Shown: positions 37,881-49,850 of the stretch, piece after piece | How the letters are laid out: every line of letters starts with the position of its first letter | Numbering within the stretch: position 1 is the first letter of the stretch | From: Zerene cesonia | Taxonomy: Eukaryota; Arthropoda; Insecta; Lepidoptera; Pieridae | Direction of reading: 5' to 3' | Assembly: GCF_012273895.1 (NCBI RefSeq) | Contig: NC_052112.1 | Coordinates: 4,340,001 to 4,404,000 of the forward strand | DNA: 64,000 bases | The notes under the pieces: model-generated | Database searches by the model: none | The model's input: only the letters and a program-made list of their open reading frames with translations | What the model was told of the DNA's origin: nothing | Translations under genes and position numbers: made by a program

Positions 37881-38252
37881 TTGAAATGTTCTACAGACAG
37901 CATTTTAGTTTATTTTTGTGTTAAATGTATCAGTTATATAGTTGAATCTGTACAATCCTTTGAAACATACGAGAAGGCTCTCAAAGGCAAAGCGGTAAGC
38001 CGCCTGAAGAACACGCTGCGATCTTTCACACACGATAAAATATTCAGATCGTTTTTAAACCAACTCGACGTGAAATGCGGGATTACAATGTATTTCAAAG
38101 GCTTCGGTTACTATACGTCTAGGCTCGGTTCTACATTATTAATTTTGAATTTTAAATTGAAATATAGTAAGTACATAATTCTAGTCGTATTATCATTCCA
38201 TTTCCATAAGACCTTTATAATTTGTAACAATTGTAAGTGTATTGTAATTTAA
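37881..38252 (+). other. Unassigned open frame of 123 codons
   Basis: The middle part translates to a protein-like stretch (for example FETYEKALKGKAVSRLKNTL) in a GC-richer patch of an otherwise AT-rich intron. A potential donor GCG|GTAAGC at about 37995 lies inside it. The flanks are hydrophobic AT-rich translation typical of non-coding DNA. I recognise no family; it may be a decayed element, a conserved non-coding element, or a small unrecognised exon. Confidence 0.15.
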
Positions 38253-38984
38253 CTTGAAATGTATATCTCTCTCTATATACAAGTTCAGACAAGTGGGTAC
38301 ATAATAAATTAATCAGAAATTTTTCCATGTACTAACTGCGTTTTTGAGGGACAGTCACCTCAAATAGATTGCCCGTCGTATTTTGGAATGGACTACGTGA
38401 ATCTTCTGTGCGTTATTCAATTTGTTTGTCAGTAGATATACATGTACAGAATACGACAAAATAAAGTATATTTTATTTTTATTAAATACAACGTATGTTT
38501 TTAAGTCAACACCTCTTTTGTCCTTAAAGCAATTGTTCGTGACACGAATTTAGATTGGCATCATAGCACATGCCTTGATAATAATAAGTTACACGCCTGT
38601 CATTATTACTTAAAATCACCCCCTAAATAAATATTTTTAGGAAGTATATGAGGATATATTATGCAGCGTAATTGTTTGAAATTGCGAATATTCAATGGTT
38701 TTGTGAATGCCGGATATTTTTTGTCTTTCAGGAGGTAAAGTATTAAATTATTGAAGCCGGAGTTATTGATATAAAAATTTTTGAGTAATAAATTATTTCT
38801 CTATGGTTTTTTAATCCCTTCTCTATATCGTAAACTGCAAAAATATTTCATTTCACCGTCCAGCTATATGAAAAAAAGGTAGATACAGCGTAATGTAAAT
38901 AAAAATAAAATAATACTGTAACACAGGTATTTCACAATCAATGGAAAGGAATGTCACATCTAGTAAGGATAGGGAATGCATCTG

Positions 38985-39130
38985 CATCCCCGCGGGAACG
39001 TATTACAGAATACAGAATCAGATCGATCCGCCCCTTCGCAGTCGCGTGTTGAGCGTCTATCGTGCGCCCGCCCGCCATGAAAGCCTTCGCGTTTAGGCGG
39101 GAAAGCGAGAACTTTGTTTACAAAAAATAT
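38985..39130 (+). promoter_or_regulatory. CpG-rich island, candidate alternative promoter
   Basis: CpG-rich block (CCCCGCGGGAACG, CGATCCGCCCC, GTGCGCCCGCCCGCC) followed by leader-like sequence (CTAATTGTGCTTTGAAAG, AATTGTGTTTGTCGCC) on the plus strand. It lies about 5.3 kb before exon C and could supply its leader exon. The orientation is a guess from the following sequence. Confidence 0.3.
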
Positions 39131-42100
39131 TATTGACACATTTATTACATCTTCCGTGGTGTCTGTTTCATTCATGTAAAGACTGTCATATCTAATTGTG
39201 CTTTGAAAGTTTTACCGTTTTAATTGTGTTTGTCGCCTAGTTTAGACTATTGTGATAAGTATAAAATGTTACTTGAACCAACTTTGTGTGTTGTGATATA
39301 AGACTGAATAGTAATTCATCCATTCGTATTCAATAAGATATTAAAATGCGGGTTTTTTAAATTATTATTATCTAATTTGTTGGCTATTATGCAAATATCT
39401 ATTCAATAATGTCTAAATTATTATAATATTCGCCAAATTTAAGATTGTCATTCAGTTTTATTTATGGTATAATGCGTAGCAAATTTTCCGCTCGAATTAA
39501 TCGTAGGCCGTGATAACGAGATAGTGTGCTACAGAAGTTCATTTTCCTCTCCCGCAGTTTTAAACTTCCATTTCTTATTAATTTCATTCCTTTATGTAGT
39601 GAAATCGGTAACTGGGAGTTGGGTATATAGGTTATTTTAGTAAATAAATTTACATTGGATGTATCTCAGTTAATATGAGTCTTACAAGTATAATATTTAT
39701 GCATTTATCATGATATTTCATTGGAAATTCGTAGTGTTGTATAGGTGTGTGTATTAATAGTTTGTATAGCTGTACTCTTACAAAAATAGCCTCATATGTC
39801 GTTTTACTTCTCGTTAGATACATTTAACATCTATTGAATAAAAATCCACATGAGTAAGTTTATAACTGATAAACTTTTTATGTTGTTAGAAAACATTATG
39901 TTTCTTTAAATACATAATTCGTAGGGGAATCTAAATATGATATGCTATTTGTAATCCACATATAAAAAAGAATCCCTATTTTTTTCATTAAAAGCAAATT
40001 TCCAATGCGCGTGCCCACTTTAGATAAATTGGATTTTTATTAAAGAATGCGTTCCCTGCCAATCGTAGCGAAATACGATTTCTCAAATTAATGTAAACTG
40101 TTTAAGCCAACATGCGGCTGTCAAGCGAGGCATTTCTCCATCAGGGATATGTCAAATGCGATTAATCCCCGCATACCCTCTCCCGCTTCGTGTGGAACGG
40201 CCCTAATCCTCGCACGCAACACCCGCACTGAATAATGTAGCCTAATGTAGGTACTATAATTTACTTCGAATAACATATTTGTTTATGCATATTGATCATA
40301 CGAGTTATTACTTGAGCGATACACATTATCTCTATAATAATTTACTGAGGATTGTCACGATATTTGGGGTCCTGAGCATCTTTTTTTCGATGGATACCTA
40401 AAACATGATATCTTAGCTAAAGAATTTAAAAATATATCATGCTGCTTCTGAAGTTAACATAACTTTTGTTTTAGTTTCAGACAAAATTGTTAAGAAAGGA
40501 GGAAACATATCAAGCGTTTTCGAATTAATTATCCATTTTTAAGATGCAAAGAATCTTGCTTCCAAACGAGTAATAAATTAAACTAACTAATTATAAATTT
40601 ACGACATAAATTTAGTTCTAGGAAGCCGTAGTTTTTACGAGCGGAATCCGGATGCGACTGAAGACTAGTTGGTTCCGGTGAAAAAGAAGCATTACTAATT
40701 AATATTATGATTTTTCATTCGGTGATTGTATTTCAAGCATTTATTATTATGATGTAGTAACAAATATCTAACGCTCAGCTTATTAAACTCCAATTGTTCT
40801 GAAATACGCTACATTGACCCGCAGCTCTGACCCTATCTGTACACAATGAGCTTATCTTTTCGAATAATTGCTTCATTTATTTGTTGTACCTACTTTCTAT
40901 TTATATTGAAAGAATATGCATTTTTTAATATAGTTAATATGTCTAGTTAATCACTTCAAACATAATTCTATCGAGAAATGCTTATTAACTATTCCATGGA
41001 CCTACAATATGTCAATTTGAAAATATATTTATACCCAAATAACATTTCTAAGCGTAAACAGCGAAGCTTAATTTTATAAAACTGTTTTCCTCGTATAATA
41101 TTGGTCGATTTCTGATACAAATATTTACGAAAGCCCCGATATTTCGGCAAGTGGATTTAAATTTATTCAATAAACAATCGGTACTTTCTAATACCACAGA
41201 TCTCATCCCTCGTTCCTCATTTGTATTTGCCAACGTAATTGCTTTGCACTTGACGTGTCCAGCAAAGGGCAACCATTTGCATTTTAATCACGCCCTGATA
41301 CAGAGTAATGTACGCATACGAATAAATTACCGCAGATAACATTATTACTGCATTATAGAAGCATTTACAATGTCAGTGTTAAATTATTAGTACCATAATT
41401 TTCTATTGAACGCGTCATGTGACATTTGTATATTACGAGTAATTTTTTTTTGTTGTGTTTAAATTGTAAGACACATCTTGTGTTTGAATTTGACTTGAAA
41501 CTGTTCTGTTACGTTTAAAATCGTTTGTTGTATGACACAAATGTCTCTTAATCCCTTAATTTTATATCTAAATGCGTTAACTGTTGACAATACTCTGCTT
41601 ATTAATAAATTAGTCAGTTTTTAAAGGAGTTTAATATTTATGGCTATGCTTTTTGTTTTATTTTCAATGTGCCCGACTTCCGACTTATAAATAGGTTGTT
41701 ATAAATCCAATTTGAATTATGCTTATCCTTCTTACCCAGAGAACAGACAATAACTCATATGGGAACGTACCTACCGCAGTATGTGACAGTTATTCGAGCT
41801 TGTAAGGGTCCCCGGGGTTTCTTAATATTTTGGTAGAACTTGATATGACGTCTTAATTAAGGTTTCCATGTCATTGCATAAGCCCCATTTACTTACATTA
41901 ATATTCTTACAAAATCATATTGAACGGCATAATATTATGTTATTTAATAAAATACCACCGAATATCATCTACTCGAAATGTAATTTACGCGTTAATCAAT
42001 ATAACAGATTATTAAAGAAAGACTCCGCAAGAGTTTAATATAAACTTTTGAACGAATTGCATGATCTATTTTCGATTTATTTCCATTCAATGCAACTCTA

Positions 42101-44406
42101 AAATAAACATGCGGGTAGATTGTCAAGTTCGCGCTCAGTATATGGGGTGTTTGTCTATTTCTGAACTGCGGTAGTTATAGCTCCATTATTCCTTTTTTTT
42201 ACGTCTACCAAACGTACAAACAGGTTCGTTGAACTACGGTGACAGAGAAAGATCTCGAGCTCAGAGGTGTACGCTCGATTGAATATAAATTATGTTAGGA
42301 GACTCAAAGGGTTTACGCTTATCTATTGATTGATTCGTTTGAAATTTACTTACCGATTTTTTGAGTTTGTGTATTTATGTACAACTTGTTTTTCTTTTAT
42401 TTCATTTTAACCTCTGATGTTTTGTACTGGTAAAAAACTTTATGGCTAATTTGTTATGATAATCTGAGCCTCTTGAAGGCAACTTCTTGTAAAAAAATAG
42501 TATTTATTTAATTTATATTCTTTTCTTAACGGTAATTTCGAAAGGTCCTGTTTTTGACAGATATTAAATATATAAAATGGGTACCTTTTCTTTAACAAAA
42601 ACCAAGGTCCACACGCACCAAACATGGTTTGCAATAATAAACATAAAATAAATGTCGTAATATTTCTTATAATTATAAATAGTAAATAAAGGTTGACATT
42701 ATAACATACATAGTACGATTTATCTCAAAACAAAGTTTCACAATTATTTTTGTAACTACAGTATTGCGGTCAATTGTAGAAAAGCCCTCCGTGCCGTCTC
42801 CAATTCGTCTTGTCATCGAAATGTAATAAGTCCCCTTCGAAGGCGGATTGGAAAGCTATTTACAAAAGCACGGGAAGAAAGGGGACCAGGCTAGAGAAAG
42901 CAAAATCAACTGGGAATAGCGCGGATCAAGTGACTTCCCGTTTATTACAACCTGAAAGAAGTTTCTATATTCGTATCAGATATAACGTTGCAGTGACCAC
43001 AGATAACCTTTATGTTTGTTTTAAAAGAGTTTTATTTATAATACAACCGGTTATTTAAATCACACACGTTTATCTTTGATGATATAAACATTGAGATCAA
43101 ATAAAACTAATTGGTGAGATGGCATATTATGCGACCATTAAATTACAAATGTCAATTAATATCTTGCTATGTAAAATATAAAATAAACTTTTTGCTATAT
43201 TTCGGAAAATGATTATAGTAATTTGGAGGGTCGAGAGCCGATTTGCCCGTCTGAACTATTAGAGATACGATTCAAAACCTCAACCTCGACTATATATGTT
43301 TAAACAATACATTCCTGAGATTGTAAAAAATTCAAAAGCTTATATACGTACTGTATAATTGTACAAAGTGGACTAAATTAGAAGTATTTCATATAAAGGA
43401 TTACCAAATCGATATGAGAATTTAGTGATGGCATAAATTGCCCCATAACGACCGTGCAATAAATTTATCACCCATGTAGTTTAGCCGTATACAGCAAGAT
43501 GTTACCTACCAACGGAAACAGTTTATGTTTTCCGCTGGATGCGGTAACTGAACGTAAGTGTTAGCAAACGCTGCTCCGTTTCCTTGTCTTTAATCTGATA
43601 TAATAATTATTAATAATCAGGTCGTAAATCATTACATAGTTTTCCCATATAATAGTAATTTCTAATCATGTTGAATTCCATGTAAATCATAGCGGCATTC
43701 ATTTTACCAAAACTGAAACAGGGTTAGCTAATTGTCTACTTTCAGTTTACAGTACAAATAACGCTGCATGAAATTTGGTTGATATCGGTAGCACCGAACA
43801 GTTTCACTCTTGTTTTGTCACACAGCGATTAGAGAGGAAAATGAACTTTGTACCACGACAATAGGAATTATGATATTGGTTTTTGTAAATTTGTACGCGT
43901 AAGGCGAGGGTGGCAATGTTTATTCACGCACAACGATCGATCGGTGGAGCCTCCGCGTGAAAATTGCAACCCGTCGCCGAAGGCTTTCAGCTTGCTGTAT
44001 AGAATCACTGGAAATGTACGTGTATATACGTGTATTTTAAGAATTGAACTTTTAAATACGTAATAAATTGTCTTGAAATGTTTTTCCATTCAAATGTTTT
44101 CTTTTGTTCACCTAAGAATATTTTTAATTGTTTAATAGTTATTTATCTACATACTGCCAAACTACTAACTTAATAAGATAGTTGCTTAGTTAAATATATA
44201 CATTTTGCAGTAATCTAAGTACTGAATTATCCCTGAAACAAAAAAAATGATACTTTGTAAAGAATAAAAATTTCAAACTTTATTTACTTCCATATTATTT
44301 TCAAAGATATTCGCACTAATTGCCAACAAAAAAAGTTAAACGTGAATGTAAAAAGTAATGTTTAATATAACACGTATTATTAAAATTTCGTAATCACATA
44401 AATGGC

Positions 44407-44907
44407 ATGGCAAGAAAATACATGGAGCAAAGACTATCAAAAACACATCGTACTACGATACCAGCCACTTTCAAAGTACCAGAACCGTTTGAATTTTACA
44501 ATAAAGCTACACCATTTGTACAAAGAACGCTTTTATTCGTCGCCGACGAAAACTCTGGGCCTAAACCCGCAACAGCCCCACAAAATGGATCCGAGAATGC
44601 CACACATGTCCCAGAGATTCCGGAAGAAATACCTGGCACATCTAAACGACAAGAGGAGGAAGACAAATCGCCGAAAAAGAGCTCATTTTTCTTTTCCCCT
44701 TCGAAAAGTTGTAAGATTCACGGGCGCAGTTTTTTCCGGCTTCAGACGAGCCCCAAGAAGTCTAAAGCGGAGGCGGGTGAAGTAGCTCCGGGCAACCGCG
44801 GGGCGGGGTTGGTGGGGAATGCGGGACTCATCAGCTATGCTCCTGGCTGGTCCCTCAAAGGTGAACATCTTATGAAATGGCAAGAATCCGGAAAAACTAC
44901 AATAGAG
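44407..44907 (+). CDS. Candidate alternative first coding exon C (167 codons), NAV/sickie-like
   Basis: ATG at 44407 has G at -3 and G at +4. An in-frame TAA lies at 44368 and there is no AG between it and the ATG, so this is a start exon, not an internal one. It ends GAG|GTAAAT at 44908 in phase 0; joined to 61682 it reads SGKTTIE-IYTDWANHYL in frame. Product: basic N-terminus with a TTIP motif (residues 16-19, preceded by SKTHR), a moderately hydrophobic part (residues 27-47), a Pro/Glu-rich stretch (69-87), SP-type phosphorylatable sites (SPKK at 88-91 and 115-118), then a Gly-rich segment and WSLKGEHLMKWQES (149-162). A second ATG 5 bases upstream (44402) opens a different 127-codon frame. 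No globular domain recognised. Assignment to NAV is by strand, phase and position. Confidence 0.7.
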
Positions 44908-47350
44908 GTAAATATTGCTAAGGCTTTGTTAAATTAGAAAATATATAATATGAAAATCATAAACTTACATGTGATGAATATATGATTTTTAATGTTACGG
45001 TGATGGTAACAAAAACTTTTTATATATTAATTTAACTAAACAATGAACCTTGTTAATATATAATTAGAACAAATCAGGGCTGTTGTTTGCCAGTCAGTGG
45101 TTGATTTGAAAATTGCGCATGCAAATCTATGCGGAGGGGTTACAGGGGAAACTCGGTAGCTCTAAGAAGAAAATGAAAATTTCAATCTAAACTCGCCCTC
45201 AGGTGAATGAGCAATGAAAAGCTTTGTAAGTTTGTGTTCAAAAAGCATATTTTTGTGATTATGCTCTTTAACCGTTAATATTAAATGTGATGTCGTGAAA
45301 ATAATAATATTGACATATTTTGATCAGATTTTTTGAGAATAGATTTTTTTTGAAACTACGAATTTATTTATTAATTATTTTTTGTATATTAATAGCAAAA
45401 TACACTAAAGCACAAGATGTAAATTTACTTATACGTATTATTATTTATAAAGGATCAAGTCCGGTCTTATCGATAAAAACCTTTAATCTATGTCGGGAAA
45501 ACGGATGAGTGATTTTTCATTCGTATAAAATATTTTCCGACATTTTCCTGCAATAATAATATTGAATTAGCCGTCTCGCTTCACTCGACTTTTCGCTTTT
45601 CTCTTGTATACATAGAAATCTAAATTTTTACTACGTTTTCAAATTAAACTTATTTACTATTTTCAAAGTAGTTCAATATTTTGCAATGAAACAATATATT
45701 ATTTTAATCTCAATCTCATTAGTAGATACGACTACGGAAAGTGGTACGGAAACTAATATTTATATAGAGTTGTCACTCCCCATCTGATGTACGAGTATCT
45801 TTTGTTTTCGTGACAGCGGACATATTATTTATTCACCCCATCGAGCAAATAATGTGGCCATTTCTTATTTTTATACTCAGCTTATAGAGTGATAGATGTG
45901 TTATATGGATATTGAGTGTGAATTGTGATTTATTTTCTACAAAAACGAAATAAACTATATTTAAGAATGAGATGAAAGTTTCCATATAATCAAATTTAAC
46001 TTAATATCTACTTTGAATATTATACGTTTGCACTCTGATTTGAAATTAATACTTCTTATAATATTTAATTAAGCCTCAATGCATCAATATTACGTGGGGA
46101 GTCTTGGCAGATTCTGGAAGGGTGATATAATTATTATTGACATGTTCACTCAAACTCAGAAGATCGTAATATGGTGAATGCTTCGGAAAGCGTCTTAGAT
46201 GGCTAATTAAACAAAGGATGTAGTTAGGGTACGGAAGAAGGGGATGTCTGCACTGCAGGTCTGTTGGTGACGGAGGTTAACTATCAACAAAAGTACATAC
46301 CAATTTGCTTTGAACACTTAGAAATTAAAAACTTTTCAACGGATTTTAAACGCGATTTATTACACGTTGAAATTTTAATATGCAGAATGAATTCCATCAT
46401 AGTAGCATCATCATCTCGGAAATTAGAACATATGATTATGAGCTGACAAATAAAATGTTAAAAAATATGTTTTGGGGGCCGTCTTAAATAAAAAAAATAT
46501 GCAATCGGAAGCTATTATGTAATAAAAATTTGTTTTACATAAATGGTTTCGTTCCATTTCTAATTTTACAATACAGGGTATATAGAATTTTATGAATATG
46601 TTATATACGGATAAATGCTGCTATTTCTCTGTGGAAATACGATTTAATTTTTTCATTAATTAAGGGTACCTGCAAATATTCATATAATACTGATTTTTGT
46701 GGCTCTTTCCTTTGCTATGTTAAAAGAAATTAGCTCGATAACTATTTTAAATATAATAAATTAGGAGTATTGCTTCTTTATTTATCTTTCTTATTACAAT
46801 AAATTTAGAAAACAAAAACAAAACGTTATTGTAAGTATTTTACAGGTATGTACATTGTATGAGAAACTGATCAAGGTTGACTATGTATGGGTTTTCAATA
46901 CTACTTGTGTATTCAAAAGACAATGCGAACAGAATAACAATGCAAACAATTCATTGATAGTAATAAAGTGTATACATGTATATCTATTTTTTAATAACTG
47001 TGAAGGTCTCTTTAATACAATTAATTGGACAAAAATCGATATTTTTATATATACACCATTTCAGCTACAGTATAAACATACAATTAATGATGTTTAAAAG
47101 TAGTTACATAAACATATAACAATAATGCATTTTCGTTTCCGCAAATTAAAAGTGTAGAATCATCAACAGTGATACGATGATATTTATCAGAAAGCTACGC
47201 AACCATATCTGAATGAGTCCTCTATCTTAAATGAAACATGTAATCTATATTTAATAACAATATTCAATCTCATACTAGGTCAAATCAGAGCCTTGAAGTA
47301 ATGGCAATCATGTTCCAATTACTGAACAAAAACAATTGAACTGTGGTATG

Positions 47351-47404
47351 TGACGTCACACTCCTACGTGCGGTCATCGTACAGCAGTCAGGCTGGTATA
47401 AATT
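47351..47404 (+). promoter_or_regulatory. CRE (TGACGTCA) and TATA-like box, candidate intronic promoter
   Basis: GTGACGTCAC palindrome at 47350-47359 and TATAAATT at 47397-47404, about 38 bp apart, in a GC-richer patch. This resembles CRE/TATA promoter architecture and would start plus-strand transcription near 47430. No first exon can be defined downstream. Confidence 0.3.
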
Positions 47405-49701
47405 TCTGTTGGCATGTTAGGATTGTGGACAGGTGGGCTCTTTGTCCTCCCCAAAATTGCCATGGAATGTGCACCGCAACTGACCGTTGAGGTAGTATTA
47501 CACTACCGTTTGTATAAATTATAAGCGTCTCGTAAAGAAAAATTAAGGTCTTTTCTTTAAATCATATTAAGGTTTTCGCAGCCAGGATTCCTACCCTCCA
47601 AAAATGCTATACCAGATAAATTTGTAAAATTTGTAATATTCATTAAGTAAATAATGTGAATTTATGAAAAAGCCGAGTGAAATCACTGGGATTTGATTTT
47701 ATAAGACATGGCATGTACTCCAGAGAACTATAGATTTATGAACATTTTTATATTAGACCAGCTTTTCGTTGCTTATTCAAATAAAATTCCCATAGAAATG
47801 AGGTGTTTTATGAAACGGCGTTAAAAAGCAGCCTATATCACTCTCTTCTTTTCTAAACTCTATAACAATATCCAAACAAATATTTTTACATAAAATAGCT
47901 CGAATTCTCGGATGGATTAGTAACGAAGTAAAGACCAATATGGATACATTATTTATAATGTTATTTTTCTCATCAACGTTGCATACAACGACATAAAATC
48001 TCAAATCGAAGCATTTTTTATTCATCAGTTCTGTATTATTTGTATGTTAACAACATAAAAAAGAGACGATATTGAATAAGATTAAGTAAAGGTACACTTT
48101 CGCTATTATAATATATAAACAAGCGAAGTAAGTTTATTATCGATTAAATAAAACCTTGTGTTCATACCTTTACGCAGCTCATTGTGAGGCAGGAACGCGA
48201 ACATCTTTTGTACACGTACTGAATTAATTCGCGGTATCAAGCCCACGTTAATTTTTATCGGACCGTGCAGACGAGGGAAACCCGAGCGTTTGTACAATTA
48301 TAGGATACCTTTATAATTGTTTTATACTCTATATTCGAGACACGCAATGCCGTTGTTATTGATAAATTTGTATACGTTACAATATATTGAAACTTAGAGT
48401 TATTCAATACACATATTACGGATGAATGCGACAAACTTAAATATATTGACCAATAAAGTTAAAAAATTCTACTATATGATGATCTTATTAAACAGTAGTT
48501 TTGATATCAAAACAACAATGTTATTCTTATGATAAGTGAAAATGATTGTCTAGAATTCTCAAAAATCTCTCTTTATACGAATATGCTATCTATTAAAACG
48601 GAACGTAATAGAAATAGGTAGGAAATATTCGTTACATTTACCTTTTTAAATATATGGTGGAGCTATTATGTTAAAACTATCTTTTAGTCAAACAATTTAC
48701 GAGGGGAACTTGCGTTTCCCCTGTTGTTTTTACATTATGATGAACAATACAAATGCGAAAAACCTTTTTATTTTTTCATTGTTGAGATTCAGATTCGAGG
48801 AAAAATGGAGGAATGAATTCCCTCACTTGCTTATTGTATGTGAATTATAATAATTATTTTCACTATATTACAATATACGGCGCCTAGACGTTAGCGTCAA
48901 CAAAGTACCATCTCTTTAAAATGCTTGTTAAGTACAACTTGGCTATTAGCGATAGATTCTCTATAAATCACAGTATTGTCAATGAAGTCGTGTAGTCTCA
49001 CGTCCCGTGGTTTTACACACAAGTCCATTCTTCAAATCGCGTGAATGGGATTTTAATGCAACGTCCAATGAATATAAACTACGGCCACTCATGAGCCGCA
49101 GATTGTCACGTTGTAATTAGCATCTAACATATGGCGCTACAGTCTTCGACCGCGTGTTTGGTTGCTGCGAATTCATGATAATCGAACAACTACGTTAAGG
49201 TATTTCATTTAAATTTGTGATAAGAATAAGTACTATACTATAATGGTAAATTGACATAAAAATATTATGATAAACATCAAAATAATATAAGATACTAACC
49301 TAAATGTTGTCGGTGCATTAATTTTTGGTTTTGCACTATATACGTATATATTAACTCAATAAAGATAATGTAATAATTTAATTATGTGTAATTTCGTAAA
49401 GTATAGTCATTATATGAACTCGAGCGGTGTAGGACAAGCCAACATGGCGAAATATTTGATGCTAAATATTGTATCGGGTTTCAGAATACAGTGCGGTCCA
49501 GTAACCTGACATGTCAATTAAGAAATGTCGACCGTCGTCTGTGTTCATTTAGATTTATTTCAGCTGTTAATAAAATTATAAATGTGATACATTAAGCTCG
49601 GTATGCGGACAAAAATCATCTAACATATTACATTATTTACGCAAAAAGTATAATAATGAAATCATTCGCACAGTCTCTGAGTTTATTCCACATTAGCTAG
49701 C

Positions 49702-49722
49702 TGTTGTTGTTGTTGTTGTTGT
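49702..49722. repeat. TGT trinucleotide microsatellite
   Basis: Seven uninterrupted TGT units, next to a Helitron-like remnant. Confidence 0.9.
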
Positions 49723-49724
49723 GT

Positions 49725-49850
49725 GTAGCTGTCCCAGCTTCGCCCGTGGTACATATATAGCCTATGTCAATCATTGAAGATTCAGCTTTCCAATGGCTTT
49801 TGTGTGAAACTATTGCAATTATAAATACAAATGTTTCTTCTTTACAATAT
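49725..49850 (-). mobile_element. Helitron-related repeat remnant
   Basis: TAGCTGTCCCAGCTTCGCCC and TACATATATAGCCTATG match the same blocks in the copy at 54779. The remainder is decayed; boundaries uncertain. Confidence 0.5.

Larger units (their letters stand above)
31142..44406 (+). other. Long intron between exons B and C
   Basis: About 13 kb without a convincing exon. Contents: Helitron copies at 31246-31435, 32723-32784 (tiny) and 33370-33556, a TATCCTAC simple repeat (33311-33369), hairpins at 31828-31862 and 33715-33756, GC-rich islands at about 33950-34080 and 38985-39120, an open frame with protein-like composition at 37881-38252 and a Lys/Ser-rich one at 42810-43058. Neither frame has recognisable similarity. 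Confidence 0.5.

Noticed and set aside
38960..39175. Minus-strand 71-codon frame
   Set aside because: Lies across the CpG island and has no recognisable similarity; composition explains it.
44683..44883. Minus-strand 66-codon frame
   Set aside because: Antisense shadow of exon C.
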